This document shows, in pieces, positions 33,901 through 43,649 of a stretch of DNA of 64,000 nt; positions within the stretch are counted from its first letter, which is position 1, and every line of letters starts with the position of its first letter. A program made the translations under genes and the position numbers. The notes below the pieces were generated by a model, which saw only the letters and a list, made by a program, of their open reading frames with translations, made no database searches and had not been told where the DNA came from. Origin of the DNA: Ambrosia x helenae (taxonomy: Eukaryota > Streptophyta > Magnoliopsida > Asterales > Asteraceae); NCBI GenBank assembly GCA_030844895.1, contig CM061225.1, forward strand, positions 99,735,188-99,799,187, given 5' to 3'.

Positions 33901-35534
33901 TCACCATAAATCGTCACCAAGTTCCCTTCTAATGACGTCAATCGAATCATCTTCTTCCTACAAATTATATCGGCATCAAACATGGACAACCAGTCCATAC
34001 CTAGCACCACATCAAAGCCACCTAACGTAATAATAAACAGTCTAGCAGGGAATCTATTACCCTCCAACTCTACATAACAATCGTCTAAAGCATCGGTTAC
34101 ACTAGTAGATCTCCCCACAGCCGTTTCGACACTAAAAGGCTCCTCAATCTTTCTAGCTAATCTACGCAAACTACCACAAAAGGAATGGTTCACAAAACTC
34201 CTACTGGCCCCAGAGTCAAATAACACAGAAGCAGGAACATCATTAACAAGAAATGTACCTGAAACAACATCTGGATCTGTTTTCGCCTCCACCTTAGTCA
34301 TAGTGAAGGCCCTTGCTTTGGCCTTCGGTTTCACATCCTCCTTCCTGTCTGAGACTGGACCCTTGCTTGAACCTTCACCCTTACCAGCCTTACAATCCTT
34401 CGAGATGTGACCAAACTCACCACAATTGTAACACTTATAACCATTCGTGCAGTCCCTAGAGAAATGACCTGTTTTCCCACAACGGTAGCATAATGATGAC
34501 TCAGCTCCGCACTCTCCCGAGTGTGGTTTGCCACACTTTTGACAATTACGAGAACCCTCCATCTTAACCTTCTTATCTGCTGAACCCCCACGATCATTCC
34601 GAAACCTCTTATTCGAACCAGACCACTTTTTCTCTGATTCTTCGACCTTCCCATCTAATCCCAATACATCATCATATAGAGTCGCACTTAACTCCACTGC
34701 ATCATCAAAACTTTTAGGAGCATGAGCTTTAACCAAGTGCCTAACCTTATCAGGCAGCCCTTCAATGTACAACTTCTTCCACCTTTCGTCGTCACCAGCT
34801 AAGTGCGGCACCAAACGCGCCATCTCGATAAACTTGGAGGTATATTCCCGGTGCGGCAACTTCCCTGCCTTAAAACTTAAGAACTCTTTCTCCACCCTCT
34901 CGATCTCATTGGAGGCACAAAATTTCCTTTTTACCAAAACTTTCAGGTCTTCCCATATCATGCTATCTATCTCTGCCGAACTTTTCCTATCCCTGATGGT
35001 GTTCCACCAATGGAGTGCCTCGGCGGTGAAGGAATGAGCAGCGAACTTCACCGCTTGATCAGGGCGACACTCACTGATGGAAATCACCGCCTCCATCTCA
35101 GAAAGCCAATGGCAGGTTGCCACTGCATCCTTACGTCCATCAAAACGAGGTGGGTCACACCTCTTAAAGTGTGCGTAATTGCACCCATCTCGGGCGCTCT
35201 TTCCACCCTCGGCCTCACCATCAGAATCTTCACCCGGTGACTTCTTCTTCTTACCCCCAATGTCTTTCAGCACATCATCCTTTAGCGTTTCAAAAGCCCC
35301 TTTTACAATGTCAGGTAGAAACTCTTGAATCATTCCAATAATTTCATCCCTAACAGCTTCACGAACAGCCGGTTCAAGCACAAACTTATCAGTATGTTGT
35401 GAGTGCACAGTCTGGCGAGAGGGCATCGTGTTACCGGTATGAACAGACTCCTCATCAATATTCTCAATAGTCTTAGCATTCTCAAGGTTGTCCTTAGAAC
35501 CATCAGCATTAGTAGGCTTCCTTCCACGTGGCAT
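30924..35534 (-). CDS. Gag-Pol polyprotein of the Ty3/gypsy chromovirus
   Basis: One uninterrupted 1536-codon frame starting MPRGRKPTNADG. Approximate order: gag capsid region (120-290, with WWNTIRDRK near 175); zinc knuckles at 330-382, two of them CX2CX4HX4C (CYRCGKTGHFSRDC and CYNCGEFGHISKDC); aspartic protease with FDSGAS near 440; reverse transcriptase with the catalytic FIDD near 773-776; RNase H (YSDASYQGLG near 920-930); integrase HHCC zinc finger (about 1115-1152) and DDE core (near 1181, 1243 and 1280); and a C-terminal chromodomain (about 1470-1525, VQWKHMKGSEATWEPE). In this group the chromodomain guides integration to particular chromatin. No frameshift or stop interrupts it, and every catalytic motif that I looked for is present, so the copy may be competent. 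Gag and pol are fused in one frame. Short ORFs on either strand across it are shadows. Confidence 0.97.
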   Translation of the reverse strand: MPRGRKPTNADGSKDNLENAKTIENIDEESVHTGNTMPSRQTVHSQHTDKFVLEPAVREAVRDEIIGMIQEFLPDIVKGAFETLKDDVLKDIGGKKKKSPGEDSDGEAEGGKSARDGCNYAHFKRCDPPRFDGRKDAVATCHWLSEMEAVISISECRPDQAVKFAAHSFTAEALHWWNTIRDRKSSAEIDSMIWEDLKVLVKRKFCASNEIERVEKEFLSFKAGKLPHREYTSKFIEMARLVPHLAGDDERWKKLYIEGLPDKVRHLVKAHAPKSFDDAVELSATLYDDVLGLDGKVEESEKKWSGSNKRFRNDRGGSADKKVKMEGSRNCQKCGKPHSGECGAESSLCYRCGKTGHFSRDCTNGYKCYNCGEFGHISKDCKAGKGEGSSKGPVSDRKEDVKPKAKARAFTMTKVEAKTDPDVVSGTFLVNDVPASVLFDSGASRSFVNHSFCGSLRRLARKIEEPFSVETAVGRSTSVTDALDDCYVELEGNRFPARLFIITLGGFDVVLGMDWLSMFDADIICRKKMIRLTSLEGNLVTIYGDKVCSLPRIISMMKAEKMLRHGCGAYLAYVTDDDVERKELSDVPVARDYPDVFPDDLTGLPPEREIEFQIDLQPGAQPVAKAPYRLAPTEMKELMEQLQDLLDKGFIRPSISPWGAPVLFVKKKDGSMRVCIDYRELNKLTVKNKYPLPRIDDLFDQLQGAKWFSRIDLRSGYHQLRVREEDIPKTAFRTRYGHYEFLVMSFGLTNAPAAFMDMMNRVCRPMLDRSVIVFIDDILVYSKSEHDHAGHLREVLDTLRREKLYAKFSKCAFWLREVQFLGHVINSEGIMVDPAKIEAVVRWSPPKTPSEIRSFLGLAGYYRRFIQDFSKLASPLTRLTKKEAKFMWGAEQDTAFQELKKRLTRAPVLTLPEGTCDLVVYSDASYQGLGCVLMQRGKVIAYASRQLKTHEVNYPTHDLELAAVVFALKIWRHYLYGVKCTIYTDHKSLKYFFEQKELNMRQRRWLELIKDYDCEILYHPGKANVVADALSRKERHAPIRVKSCQLVVTPDFLTQLKEAQTEALREDRLKGERIFGQHGMLTKNDQGIRLWSNRLWVPIFGGFREKILDEAHKSRYSIHPGATKMYQDLKKDYWWPGMKYDVTQYVGKCLTCLQVKAEHQKPYGKIQPLEIPEWKWEHLTMDFITKLPKTARGHDTIWVIVDRLTKSAHFLPIRETYTSERLSELFVNEIVARHGVPVSIVSDRDTRFTSKFWKRFHEAMGTQLHISTAYHPQTDGQSERTIQTLEDMLRACIIDFGGSWDSHLPLAEFSYNNSYHTTIGMPPYEMLYGRRCRTPVCWGEIGQKEMGSLDVVRATSEKFDQIKARMKAAQDRQKSYADKRRRPIEFDVGDRVMLKVSPWKGIIRFRKRGKLSPRYIGPFRILARVGEVAYRLELPDELAGIHSTFHVSHLRKCLANENAHIPLDDIEIDERLNYIEEPEAILDRTEKRLRNKVIPLVKVQWKHMKGSEATWEPEAEMREFYPQFFTSDVGFGDETL

Positions 35535-35834
35535 TGTAGACTACAAGAAATAAAACACCAAATGAAACAATTCAGTTACAATTTAAAACACTACCAGCAA
35601 AACAGTCAGTTAATGGCGGTGGCCAATCGCCATTTCCCTCTCGTCTTGCCTTTCGAGTTCTAAATCTGCCCTGTCCTGCATCATTGGCATTTCGCCCCTG
35701 TCCTAACTTACTAAACACAACTACACATACGGTTATGCTCTTGGCTTTAGGTTACCCGTTTTGGCATTCTCATTCATGGTCCCATTCTCAGTCCAAGTCT
35801 AGGCATCGAGGATGCCCAGATCTCTCAAACTACG

Positions 35835-35846
35835 GCTCTGATACCA
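35835..35846 (-). other. Primer-binding site (initiator tRNA-Met)
   Basis: On the minus strand TGGTATCAGAGC lies three bases inside the 5' LTR. It is complementary to the 3' end of plant initiator tRNA-Met, the usual primer for these elements. Confidence 0.9.
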
Positions 35847-35849
35847 ACT

Positions 35850-36291
35850 TGTAAGGCCCCGAAACCCGGGAACCAAATTTGTTGGTAATTAGACAAGCAC
35901 ACATAGTTCTAGACTAAAATGTCCCCAATACGCAGCGGAATAATTAAACAAAGTATGACTAAAACGTCAAAGTACGAAAACAACCAAAGAGTACTAATTC
36001 ATTGAAAACACGAAAAATGCCAAAACACTAAAAGATATCGGGTAACCGCTACCAATGCCAAAGAGCCACCATTGTTCAAACCTTCTTCTTACCTGAAATA
36101 CATGCTAAAAACGTCAGCTACGCTGAGCGAGTTCTATAGTAATCACTTTAAGGTTTTACCCCAAAATAGTTTTCGTAGACATCATTGTAAAACTAGTTTT
36201 TTTTTTTCCACATCCAACTCCAACAATTCATCACCAACTTCAAAACCATCATTAGAACTCATTGTAAACGTCTTTAAAAACATAGTTTAAG

Positions 36292-36331
<40 letters not shown>

Positions 36332-37861
36332 GGGAAGTATGCATAACATCGTCTTTAACATCATTTGCCCAAAAGGGCTTCGTCACCCGCATTTACCCTC
36401 GTCAGGGTCGTCTCCCACATAATTACCCCGAAGGGTTTCGTCTCCCACATCATGGTATGTCGTATCACAAAGACAACGACAAGGAAAAAAATAACGCATA
36501 CCCATATCAACATCAAAACATCTTAATACACACGTGTAGGCACATATCTGTTTGTCAAACATTTAACACATAATAAAAACATGTACGCCTACCGCCTTTC
36601 ATAATTAAAACAATTATGCAAGTATTTCAGCCCATAATAGTTAAAAAGAGCGTAAGAAAAATGGGCGATAGAACTCACCTCAATAAAGTGCACGAACCAC
36701 TAAAGCTAGAAAACGAGCAAAGATGCGAATCTTAGAATGGCTTCAACAACCTACACGTTTCCGATTCAAATTATAAATCCTACTCACTTTTTGTCAAACT
36801 TTCCTAGTATAATTTACCAAGCCAAAGCTTGAATAACACCATTTACGCTCACCAAGAGCATGAAACCACATTCCCAATTTCACTACTCATGCGTCACCAT
36901 TACCATGCTCACCATATACACATAGGTTATCCCTTTCCTTCTTTTTTTTTTTTTTTGAAACATCACAGTATGCTTCTCATTCCATAATTTACCACCCCAA
37001 CTTAAATTGTTTTTTATGCCACCAAAATACATAACCCATGCACATGACCCATCATGAATCCACACCAACATCTACGTACTGAAACTACATGTACAAAGAT
37101 GATCGACTTGTCAAGAACGTGTCGAGTGATGAGTCGAAACCAAGCGGACTACCGATGCGAGTGATAACCGAATACGAGCGTGACCGAAATCCTAATAGAA
37201 AACCATGAAATCATGAGTTTAGATCACCCTTTTTCCATCGCATTCTGATCACAAATCTAATCATTTAACGGTGCATCGTTTAGCCATAATCCCGCCGGTT
37301 TTTAGGTCCCGCTCATGGTCAAGCAAGATGGTCATCATCGTGGGGATGATGATCATCACCATGACCGGTTCAACCATACTCGGGCTAACCCACTTGACAC
37401 GACCTCTTTAGGCAACTTAAACCGACTCCATGACCTCGCTAAACAAATAGATTCGAAAGGAGTAACATACCTGGTATGTGATTAGCGATCGTCCAAGAGT
37501 CCGATTACGCGTTCGGGCAGCGACGACGACCGTAGTAAGCCTAAAGGAAATTGATTTAAGGTTTAACGCCTTATCAAACTATAATATTATCGTGGATTTA
37601 GATGAGAGAGTTACCTTGAATCCGTGGCGGACTTTCGAAACCTCCTTTTTCTTCTCAGATGCAGTCGTAGAGTTTGTTGCGATGAAGATGAAACTCACGA
37701 AGCTTGTGAGGTTGGTTATTTATGGATGAGGTTTTGACTAGAAGTTTCAAAACAACCCTCCAGGTTCCATAATGTGACAGTATGCTCCAAAGTTATTTAT
37801 ACACAAAGTTATTTAAACCCAAATTGTACAACAACACATTACGGGGATTCGGGGCGTTACA
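35850..37861 (-). repeat. 5' LTR of the chromovirus element
   Basis: 2012 bp, nearly identical to the left copy, TG...CA ends. It should contain the element promoter (read on the minus strand). The ORFs inside are copies of those in the other LTR and are not genes. Confidence 0.95.
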
Positions 37862-38465
37862 AGAACTAACATGAAATAAGAGAAAAAAGTTAATTATTGA
37901 AATATCGAACACATTAGTCTAAGAGTTATGTGATGCGTTAAAAAATTCATGGGTATATGATCGGGTATGTAGTTCGGGTATTTGGGTATGTTGTTTCGGG
38001 TAATCGGGTCGGGTATCACCAGACCCGACCCAAACCCACAATTCTTTTTAAACTAATCCCAAACCCGACACAATACCTGTCGGGTTACAAAAAATAGTCA
38101 TTTTTTTCTCCGATTTTTATATAGCACTATGGTACTCTTTGGAAAGATAATAAAACGCTCGTTAATTTGATGTAATTTTTTTCTTTAAAAAATCTCGTAT
38201 ATAAAAGATATTAACGTTTAAAAGTTATGGGATGAAACACGAGAGATAAAATAATAAAGGTTTAATATTTAGATTTAGTAGATTATGTATTTAATAGATT
38301 AAGTTAAAGATTATAATAGACTAGATCTTTGCCCGCGTTACACGCGGCTCACCAACGTACAATTATTTTGAGGGGTAAAACATATAAAAAAATGTAGCAG
38401 AAATATTTTATTAAGATTTAAAACAAATAAATACACATTCTATTCAAATATCACAAAATTTTTCT

Positions 38466-38690
38466 TTATACACAAGATTTTTTTGTTTTAGTCTTGACTT
38501 TCCCATCAGCATCAAGTATAAGTAACTTGACGCCTGCCTTGCTTTTAACTGTTGACAATGCGACATAAAGTTGACCATGTGACAATACTGGGTCTCTTAA
38601 ATATAATACAACCTTCGATAAAGACTGTCCTTGGATTTTATTGATGGTCTTTGAGAAAAATACGCTTATTTGGAATTGTTCCCTTTGGAA
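38466..38690 (-). pseudogene. Pif1-like (Helitron) helicase, C-terminal fragment
   Basis: A 75-codon minus-strand stretch opens FQREQFQISVFFSKTINKIQ and includes DPVLSHGQLYVALSTVKSKA before a stop at 38466. This is the end of a Pif1-family helicase: the TINK.QGQ segment and the final HGQLYVALSRVK motif VI, as in Rep/Hel proteins of plant Helitrons. Nothing upstream continues the helicase. It lies near the 3' end of Helitron B, consistent with decay of a once-autonomous element. Confidence 0.8.
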
Positions 38691-38787
38691 GTTGACTGTA
38701 ATCTTATTATAAGATGAAATATTTTATTAAAATGTAAAAGAAAATGATACATATTCTAATCAAATATCATTAAAATATTTCTTTATA

Positions 38788-38920
38788 CAAAACATTTTTG
38801 TTTTATTCTTCACCTTGTCATCCGCGTCAAGTATAAGTAACTTCACGCCAGTCCTGATTTTTACTCTTGATAAAGCACCATAAAGCTAGCCATATAAGAG
38901 TACAGGGTCTCTTATAAACT
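38788..38920 (-). pseudogene. Second Pif1-like helicase C-terminal fragment
   Basis: The minus strand again reads RDPVLLYG, a stop in place of Gln, then LYGALSRVK and KLLILDADDKVKNKTK. This is a diverged duplicate of the final about 40 codons of the neighbouring fragment. The direct repeat of the helicase end suggests a partial tandem duplication within the element, or fusion of two elements. Confidence 0.65.
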
Positions 38921-39128
38921 ATCAACAATAATGTTAAATCCTAAAAAACAATTCAACCATGTAGAATTTTTACCAATATAATAAACAAACATCAAATGTA
39001 AACACGCAATTTATGTAGATGAAAATTGTCTCAAAATCAAAGCAAACACAAATGAAAACAAAATGTCAACACACAGGAAATAAAAATCCTGACAATAAAC
39101 CATTGTTCAAAAAAACGGGTAATTGATC

Positions 39129-41753
39129 CTATTTTTCAACCTTAGGAATCAAGACCGTGTTCTCAGGTGATTTGTTACGGGAAATCAACTTTTCAGACTT
39201 GAGGACTTTAGTTGTTGACTGACTTGCATCATCTTCCATTTCGTAAACTTTGTCCAAGCTACGCTTTACCTCAGCTTCATCACGAATCAAACTAACTCTA
39301 GAAGATGATTCTGGAATAGTGTTATCTCTAACAGAATCCTACAATATTAAAAGCCATGCATAAATTGTTAGAATAAACTACATTAAAATGTAATCTGAAC
39401 ACATGATTGACCAAGTAAACTACTAACCTTCAAAGACACCGTATTCTGTGTTGAAGAGTCACCTACATCGATATTTTCAAGCAGAGGTTGTTCGATCTAA
39501 AAAAAAAATGTAATAAAGAACCGATTAAAGTAAAAAGGGTTTAAACAATAACTAAATAACAACAAAAATAATAACAATTCATAACAGTAATTATAACGAA
39601 AATATTTAAATGATAATCATAACCTGAATGTCAAGGAACCGTTCTTCAAGAGAAGCTACAATTTCCGAATCATTTGTAAGCTTCCGTATACCATAACTAT
39701 CAACATGCTTATCAATATTAAATTGCCCTACTTTAATTTTGAAAGCAAATTTCTTCTCTTCAATTTCATAAAACTCAACAGGAATTACTTTCTCTTCAAT
39801 AGAAACCTAGATCATACATCATATAAGTAATACAAAGTAGAATTACATATATTGTTTAAGGCTCAAAAAAATAGGTTACCTGTTTGCTTTTCTCAAGAAG
39901 CTGCATCGCTGACATGCCCAACATTTTTTTTGCTTCTCGATCAAACAATGTAAGGGATGTAATTCCAGTACAATCTTGTACCCGTATTGGAATCCTATAC
40001 CTAAAACACCAAAACTAAAAAATCAGATCTATATGTAAAAAAATTACTAAACGTAAACATGAATACTAAAACATAAAAAATAAATAAATAATATCATACA
40101 ATTATAACTTATGTATAGAAAATAGAATTCTTACACTGGATCACCAGAGACAATCTGTTTGGGACAACCTTTATTCGTGCAAATTAAAACTTGTTTAAAT
40201 GAAGTTACGTCCTTCACCTCTTCATCATCTGGTAAACTCAAAGTTGGCTCAACCTTGTGGTTGCAGAACTCGCAACCAAGGTAATACCAATCTTCGTTAG
40301 GATCCACCCCCTTGATTGTTCCAACAACAATTACTTGTTTGTTAACCTACAAAACCAAAATTAAAAATGTCACGAATAACCTTGAAATGTATTTGGAAAG
40401 AAAGTTATTAGGAAAAAAAAAATTAATTTTATACGAACCTCTGTTATCAATGGAAGCTCACGAATACTGCTAAAAGTTGTTTTATTCAAAAATTCATCAG
40501 ACATATTCATACTACCAGACGATCCCAGGGATCGTTGAGCAGAACATGATTCGCTGGAGATAAACTTTTCAATATAACTGTAATTAAAAAAAATATATAT
40601 TTATATATCTTTAAACAACTGAAAACATATAAATAAAACACAAAAAAATATAACTATTCTACCTTTTCTTGAAAGAACGAATGTCTTCAATGTCTTCATT
40701 AATAAAAAGGCGAGTGATAAAGAAAGCATTTTGAACACTTACATTGCCTTTGAAAAAAAATATTAAAACAGGTAAAACAAATACCGGTATATAAAAATAT
40801 CTAATCGGAATTTCTAAAAAAAGTAATATATAACATACCTTTATAATTGCTAAAGCTTCCAAATTGAACTATAAGGACTACATGAACTTCATCTTCATTC
40901 TGCTTGATGTATTCAAACATCTCATGACTATAATCTTCCCACAAAGAACAGGTCATTTTCATGCCACTACATATAAACAGAATGTATGTTAAAAGGAAAA
41001 TTATAAAGGGTTTTATACCAACATATTCATAGCAGATATGAAATACATACTCTAGATCGATCAAGACAAGGTTCATCTTGCTTTTCAAACCAGCTTTAGT
41101 TTCTGTTGGTTCTGGTGGAGTCCATTCTTCAACATAGCCAATGAAATCTTAAAAAAAAGTTAAAACAGTTTTATACGAATACATAATCAATATAGAAAAG
41201 GATTAAAATACATTTCGCTAGTATAATAAAAACAAACCAATTCTTTGTTCTGTAGACAGATTTTCACCTTTAATTGACTCAAAAGATGAAAAATTAAAAC
41301 CGTATTCGCTTCCATCAAACTTACTACACTTTGAAATATTAGTTTCAAAAGTAAATGAGAGCATATCTTCTTTAGAAAAATGTTTAGTAGATTTGTTTTC
41401 AGCAAGTTGTGAGTTATAAATATAATAAGTTTCATTTTCATGTAAGAATTTTTCATGCTTCTTCATATATCTACTCCATACAATAGCTTGCATTTTCGAC
41501 CCCTGTTTTAAAAGAAAAAAAAATTTATTAACAACCAATTTTCGCAACAAACAAATGTGTAGAAAAAAACAAATTAAAAAAAATATGTTAAAAACATAAC
41601 CTGTTCATCCATAAGAACCATATCAAGAGAAAAAATTTCTCCCGGTTTCTTTCGATTTTCTCGCTTCCAAAGCCTAAGAACCCTAACTTTGATGGTATAT
41701 TTAGTCATGCGCCAAGTGATGTCATTCAAAAAAGTAATGTTGTTTGGATCCAT
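39129..41753 (-). CDS. RPA70-like single-stranded DNA-binding protein (11 exons)
   Basis: Exons (minus): 41753-41601, 41502-41238, 41147-41051, 40966-40839, 40747-40663, 40577-40439, 40346-40135, 40000-39880, 39806-39624, 39496-39428, 39338-39129. All introns are GT-AG, phases agree throughout, and the total is 1662 nt or 553 aa with no internal stop. It begins MDPNNITFLNDITWRMTKYT. OB-fold regions follow in the order of the large RPA subunit: DBD-A (about 1-140, VRVLRLWKRENRKKPGEIFS), DBD-B (about 145-285, GMKMTCSLWEDY) and DBD-C (about 290-460) with zinc-type cysteines at 314, 317, 345 and 350. The tail (461-553) is acidic and Ser-rich. Plant Helitrons are known to carry RPA1-like genes, thought to coat single strands during rolling-circle transposition; location within Helitron B fits. 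It may instead be a captured cellular RPA1 paralogue. Exon edges are from eye-read splice sites. Confidence 0.85.
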
Positions 41754-43649
41754 AATGCTACAACTCTATGGTATCTAAGTATTAGGTACGATCAATCTAA
41801 TATGTATTTATAGAGGTTTAACATAAAAATGTAATAAAAATGTAAAGTTTTTTATTTTTAGTAAACATTACTAAATTATGTCTACATAAATATAACAATT
41901 GACCAGAAATTGATTTACATTTAAGTGTTTCCATTATTAAGTTAAATTTCGTTTAAAGTTAATTATATAATAAAAATATAATTAGCATTGTTATATGTTT
42001 ACATTATTAACTTAAAAGTTAATATTGTTAAATTTTGTTTACATACATACGATTTTTGGTATGGTACATTTGAAACTGTGTATAATTAAAATTTAATTTT
42101 TAATAAAATTGTTTGTGAAATTTTTTTTAAAAGTAACAGTTATAAATGAAAATCAATTTACATTTAAGTTTTTCCATTAGTAAGTTAAATTTCGTTTATT
42201 GATTAAAAAAAGAAAATCATAATTACCATTGTTACATGTTTACATTATTTAGTTAAGGATCATAATTTAAAATATTTTTGGAAAAATGTGATTAATATAA
42301 TTCAGTTGGAAAAGTCAACGTTACTAAAAGTTTACTTTAAAAATAAACAATAACACATTTAAGAAATATAAAATGTAAATTATTGTTAAAAAATGTTTGG
42401 TAATATAAAAATGTTTCAAAGTTAGTCATAGAATGTATGATGACTTTTTGACTAAAGATTCCTAAATTATGACAACATTAATATAACAGTTGGCCAGAAA
42501 ATTAATTTACATTTAACTGTTTCCATTATTAAGTTAAATTTCGTTTTGGTATGGTACATTTTAAACTTTGTATAATTCATTTTATATTTTTAATAAAATT
42601 GTTTGTTATAAATTTTTTTAACTAACGACTTTATAAAAGAAAAGTAATTTACATTTAACTTTGTCCAATTTTTATAGGTAAAGTTCGTTTATTCATCAAG
42701 AATTTATTTTTTGGAAAAAAATTGTTTATTATTCGTTTTTTAAACTAAGTGATTTAAAAGAATTGTAAAGCTGTAATACAATTTAATTAAAATAGCCAAA
42801 CATTGAATTTAAATACCTCTTATGTTACAAAACTGGTTTTAGTTTATAAAGGGTTGGTTTTAAATTTTTTTAAAACAAAGTCATTCAACTTATGTTTTAA
42901 ATAATTGAAATGTACCAAAAATATTTTGATGATACAATTATATTGATTGTTAGTTAATTGTAATAATCTTAAATTTATTTTGTTAACAATGATTGAGATA
43001 AGTTAAACTTCTTAATATAAACGGAATTTATATTTATTTACAATTAATAAATTAAAATATTTTAGGAAAACTGTCATTAATATGATTGACTTGGAAAAGT
43101 CAATGTTGCTAAAATTTGACTTTTAAAAAAAAATTATCAAATTTAAAAAATATAAAATGTCACATGATTGTTAAAAAAATTTTCTGATATAAAAATGTAT
43201 GATGACTTTTTTTTTTTGTATAAAAATCCATATGATTGTAATTGTAATACTACTACCTAAACAGTACACAATTCATAATTACTCAATAAACAACAAAATA
43301 GGATTAGCATAAACATATATCACGACAAAACCAAACATCATATGCACAATCATACATGACAACTAAACCTACCAAAAGTTTTCAAAATTAATGTTCAAAA
43401 AAACCTTTTTCTTAAAAATAGTTGGACAACCAATGTTACAAAATATAGTTTTTTTGTATCAAAATGTAAAATTTTAAGATGAAAATTCAGTTATTTTAGA
43501 TTCTTAGGTAATAGATTTACTAACTTATCCAAACATTGCTAACTTACTAGCTAAACAACCCAAAAACATTACAATATACATAACCTACTAATTTATTGTT
43601 TATCAACATATATATAAACCCAAAAACCACGACTTACCACATGAGCAGT
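41754..43649. repeat. A+T-rich Helitron interior with an imperfect dispersed repeat
   Basis: This is upstream of the RPA-like gene, so its promoter should be here. A phrase close to ATTTACATTTAAGT..TTCC, followed by ATTA.TAAGTTAAATTTCGTTT, recurs near 41910, 42158, 42505 and 42645, with ACATGTTTACATTATT-like neighbours. These are degenerate copies of a roughly 250-350 bp unit. No ORF of note. Confidence 0.55.

Larger units (their letters stand above)
28900..37861 (-). mobile_element. Complete Ty3/gypsy chromovirus-type LTR retrotransposon (Tekay/Del-like)
   Basis: An 8962-bp element bounded by 2012-bp LTRs that begin TGTAAGGCCCCG and end GGGGCGTTACA. It is flanked by the perfect 5-bp duplication AGAAC (28895-28899 and 37862-37866). 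It has an initiator-Met primer-binding site, a polypurine tract and one intact gag-pol ORF, with gene order protease-RT-RNase H-integrase plus a C-terminal chromodomain. Long LTRs and the chromodomain fit the Tekay/Del clade (inference). Reading the LTRs side by side I found one substitution (C at 30642, G at 37592) and four length changes in T-runs or the ATA repeat, so the insertion is very recent. It sits inside Helitron A. Confidence 0.95.
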
